Of a DNA stretch of 64,000 nucleotides, positions 42,992-52,631 are shown one piece after another. The notes below the pieces were generated by a model. The model was given only the letters and a program-made list of their open reading frames with translations. It searched no databases and had not been told where the DNA came from. Origin of the DNA: Candidimonas sp. SYP-B2681. Lineage in GTDB: Bacteria > Pseudomonadota > Gammaproteobacteria > Burkholderiales > Burkholderiaceae_B. A program made the position numbers and the translations under genes. Each line of letters starts with the position of its first letter. The stretch's first letter is position 1. Location: NCBI RefSeq assembly GCF_003971065.1, contig NZ_RYDV01000001.1, positions 1 to 64,000 on the forward strand, given 5' to 3'.

Positions 42992-44215
42992 TTATTCACC
43001 TAAAAGCTCCGCGACCGCCTGCATGCCCTCGACATGTTCGGCAATGACTTTTACGACGACAATGATAGGTACGCACAGTAACATGCCCCACACTCCCCAT
43101 AGCCAGCCACCAAAAAGCAGCGCCACAAATACGGCCGTTGCATTCATTTTTGCAATTCGGCCCGTCATCCACGTTGTGACCAGCATGCCGACGATCGACG
43201 CGACGGTGGCCATTGTTGCCATAACCAGCAGCATCATCGAAAACGATTCGAACTGTAAAAAGGCGGCGGATCCGGTTATCAGCGCCGTAATCAGGGGTCC
43301 GAAATAGGGAATGATGTGCAGTAAGCCTGCAGCGACTGCCCATGCGCCGGGGTTATCGAGCCCGATCGCGTGCAATACCGCCCAAGTAACGAGTCCAACA
43401 AGTATGTTCGTGACCAGTAACATGAACATGTACTTCTGAATTGACGAATTAATATCATCCAGAATCTGAACCGTAATTTTTTTGTTGGATAACGATGGCC
43501 CCGTAATTCGAACCAGTTTGCGCTTGAACGTATCGCCCGATAGCAGCGCAAAGAACACCAGGAACATGATCATGACCAGTTGGCCCGCAAATGCGGCTAC
43601 GCCTAGGGATCCCGCCCAAAGCCATTCGTTCAGATCGAAGTCTGGGGGCTTGACCGTAGCCGCAGCGGCCGCCGCGGCGGCATCGGAGGTGGTGTCGGTA
43701 GTAGGGCTTGCCGCTTTTTTCAATGCATCGGCTGCACTACGAAGCTTATCCAGCGTGCCCAGCTTTCCGTCGTCCATACGATTCAATGCGCTGTTTAGCT
43801 TGTACGTAGCGAGCGGCAGCTCGTCGACGATGGCCTGAGCCTCGTTATATACCGAGGTGGCAACCAAGCCGGACGAGCCGAAAAGACCCAGCATGACAAG
43901 GGTGGCTCCGATAGCTCGTGGCAGTTTCAGGCGTTCCAGCCACGTCACCAATGGGTTCAATGTGTAGGCGATAAGAATCCCAAATGTTAAGGGAATAAAG
44001 AATTCTCGGGCCCACTGCAAGGCAAAAATGACAGCGATCAGCGCTAAGACGGTTAGTGCGAGGCCACCCGCCTCTATGCGTGGGCGAAGTTCAGGTAAGG
44101 GGGCTTGGACGACCGCAGGTTTCAGATTAACGCCTTCGGCCTCGGTCACGCCATTGTCAGCAGGCGAATAGGTGCCGGTCGCGGGCGTGGCTGCCTTTGA
44201 TTTCACAGTATCCAT
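42992..44215 (-). CDS. AI-2E-family membrane protein, second copy
   Basis: 407 aa. Same fold as the preceding gene but with a longer cytosolic N-terminus (residues 1-50) and an Ala-rich central loop (SDAAAAAAAATVKPPDFDLNEWLW near residue 165). The C-terminal phrases WAVAAGLLHIIPYFGPLITALITGSAAFL and GMLLCVPIIVVVKVIAEHV are characteristic. Head-to-tail with the neighbour across a 95-bp gap. Two such genes side by side suggest an old duplication; sequences are well diverged. Confidence 0.9.
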   Translation of the reverse strand: MDTVKSKAATPATGTYSPADNGVTEAEGVNLKPAVVQAPLPELRPRIEAGGLALTVLALIAVIFALQWAREFFIPLTFGILIAYTLNPLVTWLERLKLPRAIGATLVMLGLFGSSGLVATSVYNEAQAIVDELPLATYKLNSALNRMDDGKLGTLDKLRSAADALKKAASPTTDTTSDAAAAAAAATVKPPDFDLNEWLWAGSLGVAAFAGQLVMIMFLVFFALLSGDTFKRKLVRITGPSLSNKKITVQILDDINSSIQKYMFMLLVTNILVGLVTWAVLHAIGLDNPGAWAVAAGLLHIIPYFGPLITALITGSAAFLQFESFSMMLLVMATMATVASIVGMLVTTWMTGRIAKMNATAVFVALLFGGWLWGVWGMLLCVPIIVVVKVIAEHVEGMQAVAELLGE

Positions 44216-44409
44216 TTTGTTGGCCTTTGACCACTTATGTCCGTTGGGAGTATTAATTTATTTCGGGCGCATGAAAGAATACATGGAAAGAAACAAGACT
44301 CATGTAACATTGCAATACATGTCTTCAAAAGCGGGCAACGCACATTTATTCAACGCTGCCCCTTTCTGTTAGCACTACCATCCTATCAAGGACAGTAAGG
44401 AAGCAGATC

Positions 44410-45072
44410 ATGATCCAGCGTTTCGCAATGAACCGGGACGGGCGCGATTTTGCCGTAGGCGACATACATGGTTACTTTACTCGTCTTCAAGAAGTCTTGA
44501 TAGCTGCCGGTTTTAATCCAGCCAAAGATCGGCTATTTTGCGTCGGGGACCTGGTAGATCGCGGGCCGGAATGCGAGCTTGCCCTGGACTGGCTCGCACA
44601 GCCATGGTTCCATGCCGTGCGCGGCAATCACGAGGACTATGCTATTCGCTACATGCGCTCTGGCTTGGTCGATGTCGACACCTATCGCCTTAATGGGGGT
44701 GGTTGGTTTTTAGCGCTGCCCGAAGAGCGCCAGGCTATATTCGCCGCGGCGTTCAGCGCCTTGCCCTATGTAATCGAAGTGGAAACCCGGAACGGTGTAG
44801 TAGGCATCTTGCACGCCGATTGTCCTGTGCGCGACTGGAATGATTTGCCAACGGCATTGGAACAAAAGGCCGCCCGCATGCATACCATATGGTCGCGTGT
44901 TCGCATCGAAAGTGTGGATGAGTCGCCAGTGGCTAATATTTATGCAGTAGTAGCCGGACATACCCCTTTACGCGAGGTGATGGCGCTGGGAAACGTAATC
45001 CACATTGACACAGCAGGGTGGATGGACGATGGCCATTTCACGCTGCTTAACCTGGCCGGCATACGATGGTAG
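44410..45072 (+). CDS. PPP-family serine/threonine phosphatase, PrpA-like
   Basis: 220 aa. Signature motifs in order: FAVGDIHGYFTRLQEVL (GDxHG), FCVGDLVDRGPECELALDWL (GDxVDRG) and AVRGNHEDYAIRYM (GNHE), then HADCPVRDWNDLP and VAGHTPLREV with the final histidines. Resembles lambda-phosphatase and PrpA/PrpB. Cytosolic, metal-dependent; acts on protein phosphates or small phosphoesters. No operon partners. Confidence 0.92.
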   Translation: MIQRFAMNRDGRDFAVGDIHGYFTRLQEVLIAAGFNPAKDRLFCVGDLVDRGPECELALDWLAQPWFHAVRGNHEDYAIRYMRSGLVDVDTYRLNGGGWFLALPEERQAIFAAAFSALPYVIEVETRNGVVGILHADCPVRDWNDLPTALEQKAARMHTIWSRVRIESVDESPVANIYAVVAGHTPLREVMALGNVIHIDTAGWMDDGHFTLLNLAGIRW

Positions 45073-45091
45073 TGGCGCTCGCGCTAGGAAA

Positions 45092-45421
45092 TTAGCGGGC
45101 CAAGGCGCTCCAGATGGGTTGCGACTTTTCACATGCGCTGATCCAGTCGGCGACTTCTTGAAGCTTGCCTTGTGCCTCTTCGGGTTCGTAATCGGCGCGA
45201 TGCAATTTTTCCCAGACAAATTCCAGGAACTGGCTTATCTGCTTGGGGTAGCTGATGCTGTCTTGATGCAGGGCGCTTTGCAAAAAAGGTTTGCCATCGG
45301 GCGCTGAGTCGCCCTTGATAGCGATGTGGTGCACATGCCAGCCCGTGGCGGTTTTATGCAATCGATACGTGACATCGCCATTCCAGCGGCGGGCATAAAC
45401 TTTGAACGTGAAGTCTTGCAT
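45092..45421 (-). CDS. Hypothetical protein, 109 aa
   Basis: Begins MQDFTFKVYARRWNGDVTYR with alternating strands (GWHVHHIAIKGDSAPDGKPFL) and ends in two helices (YPKQISQFLEFVWEKLH, EEAQGKLQEVADWISAC). Soluble, single compact domain with an alpha/beta look. I recognise the sort of protein as widespread in Burkholderiales but know no function. Convergent with the phosphatase gene. Confidence 0.6.
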   Translation of the reverse strand: MQDFTFKVYARRWNGDVTYRLHKTATGWHVHHIAIKGDSAPDGKPFLQSALHQDSISYPKQISQFLEFVWEKLHRADYEPEEAQGKLQEVADWISACEKSQPIWSALAR

Positions 45422-45497
45422 TGGGGCTCCGGGTTGGCTTTAGACAATCCATCGTAGCGCCTTGGGAACCGCTGCGGTATAGGGCTAACCCTTCTTA

Positions 45498-45755
45498 TCA
45501 TTGATCGTGCTCTGACGGATCGATGGGGGCCCAGCTAATCATTTCATCGGTCAAGTGAATAATTAACGGTTTCCCCGACGTGGATGCTGTGCCATGGATT
45601 TGAAATTGAGGGCGTCCCGTACTAAGGGACTCTTCGACTTCGGCGGCATAGGCTTCGATGACTTCGTCGTCCGGATCTTCGCTAAGATAGGCCACTGCGT
45701 GTTCACGTAGTTGTGATTTGATGAATGCCAAGCCAACTCTATTGACGCTATGCAT
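45498..45755 (-). CDS. Hypothetical protein, 85 aa
   Basis: ATG 45755 has GGAGAGTGAA right before it, so this start is preferred over an earlier in-frame ATG at 45839. The product (MHSVNRVGLAFIKSQLREHA, then DEVIEAYAAEVEESLSTGR) is small, acidic and soluble. No family recognised. Lies between the 109-aa gene and the SRAP gene, all on the minus strand. Confidence 0.55.
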   Translation of the reverse strand: MHSVNRVGLAFIKSQLREHAVAYLSEDPDDEVIEAYAAEVEESLSTGRPQFQIHGTASTSGKPLIIHLTDEMISWAPIDPSEHDQ

Positions 45756-45810
45756 TTCACTCTCCAAGCAGACTGAATGAACCTTGGCAGCGATCTCAAC
45801 ATGGGATGCG

Positions 45811-46479
45811 TTACCCGATAGGCTCGCTGGCATCCGCAAGCTGATATCGCGAACTTCCCATTGCCCGCGTTACCTGATACCAGACGAACGCCGATTCGGG
45901 CCTTGGGGTTGAAAGCAGCACCAAGGCGTCTTCGATCGGTGTGTTCGGGTCTACCCAGATAAGGGCGTCGTCGCGCGTTAACGCAACAGGGCGACGGTCG
46001 TGAATATCGACCATTCCGCCGGCGGCATCGTCAGTGATGATCGCAAATCCGTGTGCGGCGTCCTGAACATTATAGGGACTCCATGCCGCAAGCCCCGGAA
46101 TCAGCACTGGCGCGTCGTCTGTTGGACGGATAAACCATGGTTGTTTGGCTCCTTTCTCGCCCGTCCATTCATACCAGCCATCAGCGGGCAGCAGAATCCT
46201 CCGGGTTAATAAGGAGTTCCAGAACGGTGATCCGCCCAGTATGCTGTCGAGCCGGGCACAGCTGGCCGGGCCTCGCTTATACCAAGGCGGCTTGTATCCC
46301 CAAAACATTCTCTCGATTTGCTCAGAGCCGTCGCCTAGGCGGTGCAAGGTCAAGGGCCGGGTGCCCGGGGGAACGTTATACCGAGGAACGCCCTCGGGAT
46401 CGAGAATGTGGCGAGGATTCCATCTGAGAGTTTCGCCGTATTCCTCGCGGCTTCTTGCCTGTCGTATTCGTCCGCACAT
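45811..46479 (-). CDS. SRAP-domain protein (YedK/HMCES-like abasic-site sensor)
   Basis: 222 aa from ATG 46479, with AAGGAGACGGTC before it; this exposes Cys2 (MCGRI) after Met removal, as the family needs for its covalent thiazolidine link to abasic DNA. Other landmarks: YNVPPGTRPLTL, WGYKPPWYKR, PADGWYEWTGEKG (Glu) and DIHDRRPVAL (His). The usual NARAET motif reads SCARLDS here, so that part of the DNA-binding site has diverged. Protects abasic sites in single-stranded DNA. Confidence 0.9.
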   Translation of the reverse strand: MCGRIRQARSREEYGETLRWNPRHILDPEGVPRYNVPPGTRPLTLHRLGDGSEQIERMFWGYKPPWYKRGPASCARLDSILGGSPFWNSLLTRRILLPADGWYEWTGEKGAKQPWFIRPTDDAPVLIPGLAAWSPYNVQDAAHGFAIITDDAAGGMVDIHDRRPVALTRDDALIWVDPNTPIEDALVLLSTPRPESAFVWYQVTRAMGSSRYQLADASEPIG

Positions 46480-46648
46480 GACCGTCTCCTTGGCCAATAC
46501 AGTAGCTATGTTAGATATTATCCGCCCGGCAAAAAAAAAGGATCTAAGTGAAAACGTGGACACTGATGGCATAGACAGCAACGCAATCCGCTAGAGCCCT
46601 ATACCGGGAACTACAGTTTAGATATGGGCGTCCGTCCCGGATGCCTAA

Positions 46649-46975
46649 CTAACGGCGATACGCATTTCCTCGTCGGCTGCTCGTCCTTGCTGCTTGGCGA
46701 CTACTATCGCCCCTCGTCGACCAGTGGTCCCTTCTAGCCTTGCTAAACCTGGATCGTGAACTTGGCGTTACATACCTGCCGTCGCGACGCGGCTGACTTT
46801 GGACTTTGCCGGTGTTGTAATGAGGTCCCGCCCCGTAACCGGGAGCTGGCCCCCGCTTGTTGACCGAGCCGGATTTATTCTTGCCAGCATACGCCCCTGC
46901 GCCGAAATGTTGAGCCTGAACCGAAGACATAAACAACGTCGCGGCGACGACGATCAGCACTTGCATCAGTTTCAT
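46649..46975 (-). CDS. Small secreted basic protein, 108 aa
   Basis: From ATG 46975 (GGGAAACGCT upstream) there is a clear signal peptide (MKLMQVLIVVAATLFMSSVQAQ) and a strongly basic, Arg/Ser/Gly-rich mature part (GKNKSGSVNKRGPAPGYG, SSRSRFSKARRDH). The frame is open further upstream but that would bury the signal peptide. Exported, probably unstructured and nucleic-acid- or surface-binding. Family unknown. Confidence 0.55.
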   Translation of the reverse strand: MKLMQVLIVVAATLFMSSVQAQHFGAGAYAGKNKSGSVNKRGPAPGYGAGPHYNTGKVQSQPRRDGRYVTPSSRSRFSKARRDHWSTRGDSSRQAARTSSRRGNAYRR

Positions 46976-47370
46976 AGCGTTTCCCTGCTCGATCATTTCG
47001 ACATAAGTCTGGATTAGGCGCATCTGAAAATCATCTTCCCATAGGCTCTTCAGCCCGGCAATAAGGCAAGAAGCGGGTATGTTGGCGAATGAAAAGACGC
47101 TGAACGCTAGGTGTACTAAATATGCAATGGCCAATATGTCATTTCTTGCTCATGGAGCAAGTGGTCCCCGTAATCATTACCTTTTTGCGACAATGCCCCT
47201 GGTTATCCCCGCAGTTATCCACCAGGTTTGGGGATAACGAGTCGTGGAGCAGGGGGGGTTGTCGTTGACCCGCATGGAAGCGACCGCGGCGGGTTCTGTC
47301 CGCAAGGACAAGCCAAGAAGGGCAACCGCTAGACCCCAAGACGCCTTTCAGAGCGCTGCGCCTTGAAATA
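46976..47370. other. Intergenic stretch with DnaA-box-like sites
   Basis: No gene supported. At 47203-47237 it has TTATCCCC, TTATCCACC and, inverted, GGGGATAA: three DnaA-box-like 8-9-mers (consensus TTATNCACA) within 35 bp. Nothing else stands out apart from the hairpins listed next. Confidence 0.4.
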
Positions 47371-47437
47371 ATGAGGCCCCGATCAAAGTGAGCGGGGCCT
47401 CATCCCGGAAAGTAGGAAGCCACGCGAGGAGGCTTCC
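47371..47437 (-). terminator. Two hairpins downstream of the EP/GP-repeat protein gene
   Basis: 47371-47403: ATGAGGCCCCG pairs with CGGGGCCTCAT, and read on the minus strand is followed by TATTTC. 47415-47437: GGAAGCC pairs with GGCTTCC. Both lie just past the stop of the gene at 47451 and probably end its transcript. Confidence 0.7.
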
Positions 47438-47450
47438 TTGTTGCGTTAGA

Positions 47451-48710
<1,260 letters not shown>

Positions 48711-48908
48711 ACTCCTCGATATGAATTGTTACGATTGTGCAAATCGAGGCAGTATAGGCCAAAGGTTTAGTATTTAGGGCGTCCAAAGCGTCAAGACACC
48801 GCAATGCGATTACCAGACCGTATAGATGCGATAGATAAAGGCGACTTGCCCATCCCTAATGTCGCCTTTTTGAACAGGCAGATGGCCACGTCGGCCTTCG
48901 GCGACGGG

Positions 48909-49571
48909 TCAGGCGTCCCTGAGCCCCTGGCGCCGTAGAACGACATGCGTGGCCTTTTCCGACGCTGCGAATTCAACGCATTCGTATCCCAGAGCCCGCA
49001 AGTCAACCCCTTCGAACAGCGATTCTCCCCGACCTAGCAGGACCGGTGCGATGGCAATGTGCAGTTCATCAATGAGGCCCTCACGAAGATACTGCCGTAT
49101 TGTGTTCGGGCCGCCGCCGATCCGCACGTCCATTCCAGCAGCGGCCTCGCGTGCCCGGTCCAGCGCCTCGCGAATGCCGCCTGTTATGAAGTGGAACGTC
49201 GTGTGGCCTTCCAGTTCGATTGGTGGACGAGCATGATGGGTCAAGATGAAGACGGGAACGTGATACGGTGGATTGTCTCCCCACCAGCCTTTCCAGTTGG
49301 TGTCCGGCCAGTCCCCACGGATGGGGCCAAACATGTTTCTCCCAAGAACCCAGGCCCCAACATCCTGAAAGCCGCGGGCAGCGAAATCATCGTCAATTCC
49401 GGTAGTACCGTCGTCTTTGCCGAACAAGACCTTCTGAAACGTGCGTGTTGGGAATAGCCACTGGTGCAGCTCCGTTCCGCCAACGCCGAGCGGATTGTTG
49501 ATGTCTTGATTCGGACCTGCCCCGTATCCGTCGAGCGAAATGGTGAAGCCCTCAACGCGAACTCGTGTCAT
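48909..49571 (-). CDS. Dihydrofolate-reductase-family (RibD C-terminal) protein
   Basis: 220 aa from ATG 49571, with GGAGGAAAACG before it; the frame continues upstream only into a decayed integrase. Begins TRVRVEGFTISLDGYGAGPNQ, has VLGRNMFGPIRGDWPDTNWKGWWGDNPPYHVPVFILTHHARP and the NADPH-site phrase GMDVRIGGGPNTIRQYLREGLIDELHIAIAPVLLG. Typical YyaP/RibD_C fold. Reduces an unknown pterin-like or other substrate. Confidence 0.87.
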   Translation of the reverse strand: MTRVRVEGFTISLDGYGAGPNQDINNPLGVGGTELHQWLFPTRTFQKVLFGKDDGTTGIDDDFAARGFQDVGAWVLGRNMFGPIRGDWPDTNWKGWWGDNPPYHVPVFILTHHARPPIELEGHTTFHFITGGIREALDRAREAAAGMDVRIGGGPNTIRQYLREGLIDELHIAIAPVLLGRGESLFEGVDLRALGYECVEFAASEKATHVVLRRQGLRDA

Positions 49572-49573
49572 CG

Positions 49574-49990
49574 TTTTCCTCCGTTTAGATACCGGTTTGT
49601 TTGCAGACTCCAACGCGTCGTCGACCAGGATGCCGAGGTCTCGGACGGTACTTTTCACCTTGGAATGCCCGAGCAGCAACTGAACGGCCCGAAGATTCTT
49701 CGTGCGCTCGTAGATCAGGTTCGTTTTGGTTCACCGCATCGAGAGTATCCCATAGGCCGACGGCCCGAGCCCGGACGCTGTCTCCTGCTCTAAATCACGA
49801 CGGCATGGGGAAGAGCCTGACTCCCATGCGTGACGTCGTGGACGCACAGGCTGACAAGGTCGCAGCCTCGAAACTTCCTGTTGATAGCCAGGTCGAACAT
49901 GACGAGGTCGCGCAGGTCGCGTCGGTCCCGCTGCGGTGTGGACACTATCGTTTGCGCTATCAACCGATGTATTGGGGTGCGTTTGAGCAA
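49574..49990 (-). pseudogene. Decayed tyrosine recombinase (short integrase)
   Basis: Reading left from 49990 one frame gives RDLVMFDLAINRKFRGCDLVSLCVHDV, the start of short (about 190-200 aa) tyrosine recombinases. A second frame picks up at ETASGLGPSAYGILSMR, hits a TGA where relatives have Arg or Trp codons, and continues TKTNLIYERTKNLRAVQLLLGH, then SKVKSTVRDLGILVDDALE. So the gene has a frameshift, an internal deletion of perhaps 60 codons and a nonsense codon. It has the GH of the catalytic box and a Tyr-to-Asp change at TVRDLG, where TVRYLG holds the nucleophile. Dead gene. Confidence 0.8.
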
Positions 49991-49997
49991 GCAAAAA

Positions 49998-50024
49998 AAT
50001 AACGCCTCACAAGGAGGCGTTATT
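49998..50024. terminator. Displaced native terminator of tRNA-Asn
   Basis: AATAACGCCT, seven-base loop, AGGCGTTATT; read on the minus strand it continues into a run of seven T. It lies 26 bp beyond the copied tRNA-Asn 3' end at 50051, so before integration it was the terminator of the tRNA gene. Confidence 0.75.
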
Positions 50025-50050
50025 TATCAAGCACTTACTGCTAAGAATTC

Positions 50051-50100
50051 TTGGCTCCCCGAACTGGGTTCGAACCAGTGACCTGCGGATTAACAGTCCG
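50051..50100 (-). repeat. attL: 50-bp direct repeat of the tRNA-Asn 3' half
   Basis: Identical to 59394-59443 over 50 bases (starts TTGGCTCCCCGAACTGGGTT, ends TAACAGTCCG). It is the 3' part of tRNA-Asn(GUU) including CCA, T-arm and anticodon arm, without the 5' part, so it is the duplicated target of integration and not a working tRNA. Confidence 0.95.
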
Positions 50101-50227
50101 GAAGTCATGGCATTGCAACGCATTGCTTAACCGCTGAAAATCCCCTGTAAACCCAGTAAATACGCCATTTTTCGCGATACGTTAAAAAAATAGATATTGC
50201 TTTGTATTGTTTCAAATTGCATAATTC

Positions 50228-50247
50228 GGGGTACACAGGGGATACAC
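50228..50247 (+). promoter_or_regulatory. Tandem GGGGTACAC-like sites near attL
   Basis: GGGGTACAC at 50228 and GGGGATACAC at 50238, just before the integrase start. A matching pair lies near attR (59317-59337). Repeated short sites near both ends of an integrated element are what integrase arm-type binding sites look like; inference. Confidence 0.5.
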
Positions 50248-50251
50248 GAAT

Positions 50252-51682
50252 ATGGCACGCATCAGACTTACCGCCGCACGGGTCGAAAACTTTAAATGTT
50301 CACCGGGCAAGAAACAAGAATTTATTTGGGATAACGAAGCCCCCGGTTTGGGGGTGCGGGCAACGGCTGGAAGCAAGTCCTATATCTTTCAAGGCAAGCT
50401 TAACGGCTCGCTCGTCCGGATCACGGTCGGGGACGTGGGGACGTGGTCACTTGATGAAGTCAGGGACCGCACCTCGAAAGATCTATTGGAGCCAGGCGCC
50501 CGGCAGGAAGCTCGTCGTCTACGCGCCATACTGGACCAGGGGCGGGATCCCCGGGAAGTCAAAGCGGAAACCACGGCCGCCGACGTCGCTAAGCGCAAAA
50601 GGAACGTACAGCGGCAAACCCCCACTCTGACAATTTGGAGCGACTATTGTGAAGCTCGGTCAACGAGTCGGATCTGGGAGGGCATCGCATTCAAAAAGAT
50701 CTGGGGCGACCGCCATACGGCTGAACACGACGATGTCTCCCGCGTTGGCGGACAACTGATCGTTTCGGGTCGAGGGCGTCGGAAAGAGGGCCACGACCGC
50801 TTAATGCAGGGGATGCTAAGGCCCATTCTCATGCTTCCTTTGAGCGAGATCACCAGTGAAGTGGTGGACGCGTGGCTGGACGAAGAGTCCCCGATCCGGC
50901 CGGCCCGGACCCGCGGCGCATTGGCCATGCTAACGGCGTTCCTCAATGCCTGCGCCAAACACCCGGCTTATCGCGACATGGTGCACCTTGATGCGATCAA
51001 AGACAAAAAGGCACGTCTACCCCAAGCTAACTTGGCAACGTTCGACGCTTGCTTGCAGCGGGAGCAACTTAAGACTTGGTTCGATCACGTCAATGCAAGA
51101 TCCAGCTTCACCATGAAGGCCTACCTCCAAACCTTGCTTCTCGTGGGGGCACGACGCGATGAACTTACCACCCTGCTGTGGGAAGACGTGAACATGCAAT
51201 GGAAGAGCATGACAATCCGCGACAAAGTGGAAGGCGAGCGCACCATCCCGCTGACGCCTTATGTGGAATCGTTACTTCTGGAGTTGCAGCGCCTGAATAA
51301 TTTACCGCCTACGCTACGGCAGGAGCGCACGCTTGAGGCGCGGGGACAGACCTGGGCGCCTTCACCGTGGGTATTCGCAAGCCGGACGTCCGAAAGTGGA
51401 CACCTAGAATCCCCGCTAAGTGCACATCACCAAATTACAAAGGCCGCTGGCTTGCCACCCCTGACGCTTCACGACCTACGGCGATCGTTCATTACGCTAT
51501 CGGAATGGGTCGAGGCACCCACCGGCGTGGTCGCACAGATTACCGGCCACAAGCCGAGTGCCACGGCCGAGAAGCATTATCACCGTCGCCCCCTGGATCT
51601 GCTGCGCATGTGGCACGTCAAGATTGAGAAATGGATGCTCGAGCAGGCCGGAATACAACAGCCTGATCCACAGACTTTATAA
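50252..51682 (+). CDS. int: Tyrosine-recombinase integrase
   Basis: 476 aa, full length for a P4-like phage integrase. Residues 1-100 are the arm-binding/DUF4102-like start (APGLGVRATAGSKSYIFQGKL). A core-binding domain follows. Catalytic residues: Arg in LLVGARRDELTTLLW (about residue 299), HDLRRSF (His and Arg, about 406-409), GHKPSATAEKHYHRR (His about 433, Tyr nucleophile about 443). Lies 150 bp inside attL and reads away from it, as usual for tRNA-targeting elements. Excises and inserts the satellite at tRNA-Asn. Confidence 0.95.
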   Translation: MARIRLTAARVENFKCSPGKKQEFIWDNEAPGLGVRATAGSKSYIFQGKLNGSLVRITVGDVGTWSLDEVRDRTSKDLLEPGARQEARRLRAILDQGRDPREVKAETTAADVAKRKRNVQRQTPTLTIWSDYCEARSTSRIWEGIAFKKIWGDRHTAEHDDVSRVGGQLIVSGRGRRKEGHDRLMQGMLRPILMLPLSEITSEVVDAWLDEESPIRPARTRGALAMLTAFLNACAKHPAYRDMVHLDAIKDKKARLPQANLATFDACLQREQLKTWFDHVNARSSFTMKAYLQTLLLVGARRDELTTLLWEDVNMQWKSMTIRDKVEGERTIPLTPYVESLLLELQRLNNLPPTLRQERTLEARGQTWAPSPWVFASRTSESGHLESPLSAHHQITKAAGLPPLTLHDLRRSFITLSEWVEAPTGVVAQITGHKPSATAEKHYHRRPLDLLRMWHVKIEKWMLEQAGIQQPDPQTL

Positions 51683-51768
51683 CGTTCGCGTTCAATAAAA
51701 TGGGCCACACGGGTATTGGCGTACCCCTGTGACCCTTACCACAACACTACTGTTTAGGAGTAGATACC

Positions 51769-52032
51769 ATGGCTAGTGAAAATTTTAGCATTACCCCCGA
51801 TACCGTGCATCAGCTGAAAGGCTTACTCGCGGAAATAGCGTCGATGGCGTCGACCGTTTCGGAACTCGCTTCTGACCTGATAATGCACGGCAAGTTGGAG
51901 AAGAGCGCCGGGGCCGTAAGCATTGACATCATTGCTAAGAATATGGGGTTAATGGCTGATCTTGGCACCAATAAGCTTGGTGGGGGCGAGGGCTTCAAAG
52001 GTTCCACGGCTGAGGACTGGATGTTGTCTTAG
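51769..52032 (+). CDS. Hypothetical protein of the satellite, 87 aa
   Basis: Ribosome site TAGGAGTAGATACC precedes ATG 51769. Mostly helical (TVHQLKGLLAEIASMASTVSELASDLIM) with a Gly-rich tail. No family recognised. Sits between integrase and the first cos-like site, which starts three bases after its stop. Confidence 0.65.
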   Translation: MASENFSITPDTVHQLKGLLAEIASMASTVSELASDLIMHGKLEKSAGAVSIDIIAKNMGLMADLGTNKLGGGEGFKGSTAEDWMLS

Positions 52033-52034
52033 GG

Positions 52035-52135
52035 GAACGCGCAAGAAATTGCGGGTCCTCCCTGGCACCCCTGGCCTGCGGGGGCAAGGCGCTCGCGAGA
52101 TTTCATATCTGCGTGGGCAAAAAAGCCCACTACAC
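52035..52135 (+). other. Lambda-type cos-like site, copy 1
   Basis: GCGGGTCCT at 52051 resembles the lambda cosQ core (GCGGGTCCTTTCCGG). After 21-22 further bases comes GGGGCAAGGCGCTCGCGAGA at 52081, aligning with the lambda cosN region (GGGGCGGCGACCTCGCGGG). The spacing GCGGG-to-GGGGC is within one or two bases of lambda's. A second copy is at 55051-55140; the two share a 41-base core (52075-52115 and 55092-55132) differing at two or so positions. Lambda sequence quoted from memory. Non-coding. Confidence 0.75.
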
Positions 52136-52335
52136 ATACACATTGAATAATAGGTTGCGATTTACCGTTGTGCAATGCAAAGCAATGAAATACAATGTCA
52201 CCAGTATTTCGAAAGTTGAATCGCTTTGCGCAGTGGGCTAAACACTCGCGTTGTTCGTGGTAAGGCTACACGTAAAAAAAGCCGTGGAAGCTGGGCTTAA
52301 TCTGGGTTCTTTCCGTCCCCTAACCCACCTTCCCG

Positions 52336-52402
52336 CCAGTCGCCCTGACTGGTACGTGCATTGAGAAATACAGACCGGAGCGTAAATGCTGCCGGTCTTT
52401 TT
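52336..52402 (+). terminator. Leader hairpins before the AlpA-like gene
   Basis: CCAGT (52336) pairs with ACTGG (52348); then GACCGG (52373) pairs with CCGGTC (52392), followed by TTTTTC. The second is a good intrinsic terminator placed 32 bp before the AlpA-like start, so transcription into alpA/rep must pass it. Suggests attenuation, reminiscent of P4-type immunity; inference. Confidence 0.55.
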
Positions 52403-52433
52403 CATTTCCGGCAGCGACTCCTGGAGTTGCTTC

Positions 52434-52625
52434 ATGCACAATCGTCAATCGTACCTTTCTACCGAGGCTCTCGCCGAGCTCTTATGCATCCGCCCGGGGA
52501 CTCTTCGCGAGGCACTATGCCGCCGTGGCCATTACTACGGTGTCCGACCAGTAAAGCTGGCCAGCGGTCGTCTGGTGTGGCCCACCGACTCCTTCGAACG
52601 TCTCACCACCGGCAAAGAGAGGTGA
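52434..52625 (+). CDS. AlpA/excisionase-like DNA-binding protein
   Basis: 63 aa from ATG 52434, with CTGGAG eight bases before. Sequence YLSTEALAELLCIRPGTLREALCRRGHYYGVRPVKLASGRLVWPTDSFERL is a MerR/AlpA-style winged helix: helix-turn-helix, then a wing with GRLVWP and a final helix. Such proteins activate excision or early genes in P4-like satellites and phage-inducible islands. Immediately followed by the ATPase gene (6-bp gap). Confidence 0.8.
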   Translation: MHNRQSYLSTEALAELLCIRPGTLREALCRRGHYYGVRPVKLASGRLVWPTDSFERLTTGKER

Positions 52626-52631
52626 TCGGCG

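Noticed and set aside
50051-50100. Second tRNA-Asn gene
   Set aside because: Only the 3' part is present; D-arm and 5' acceptor strand are missing, so it is the att copy.
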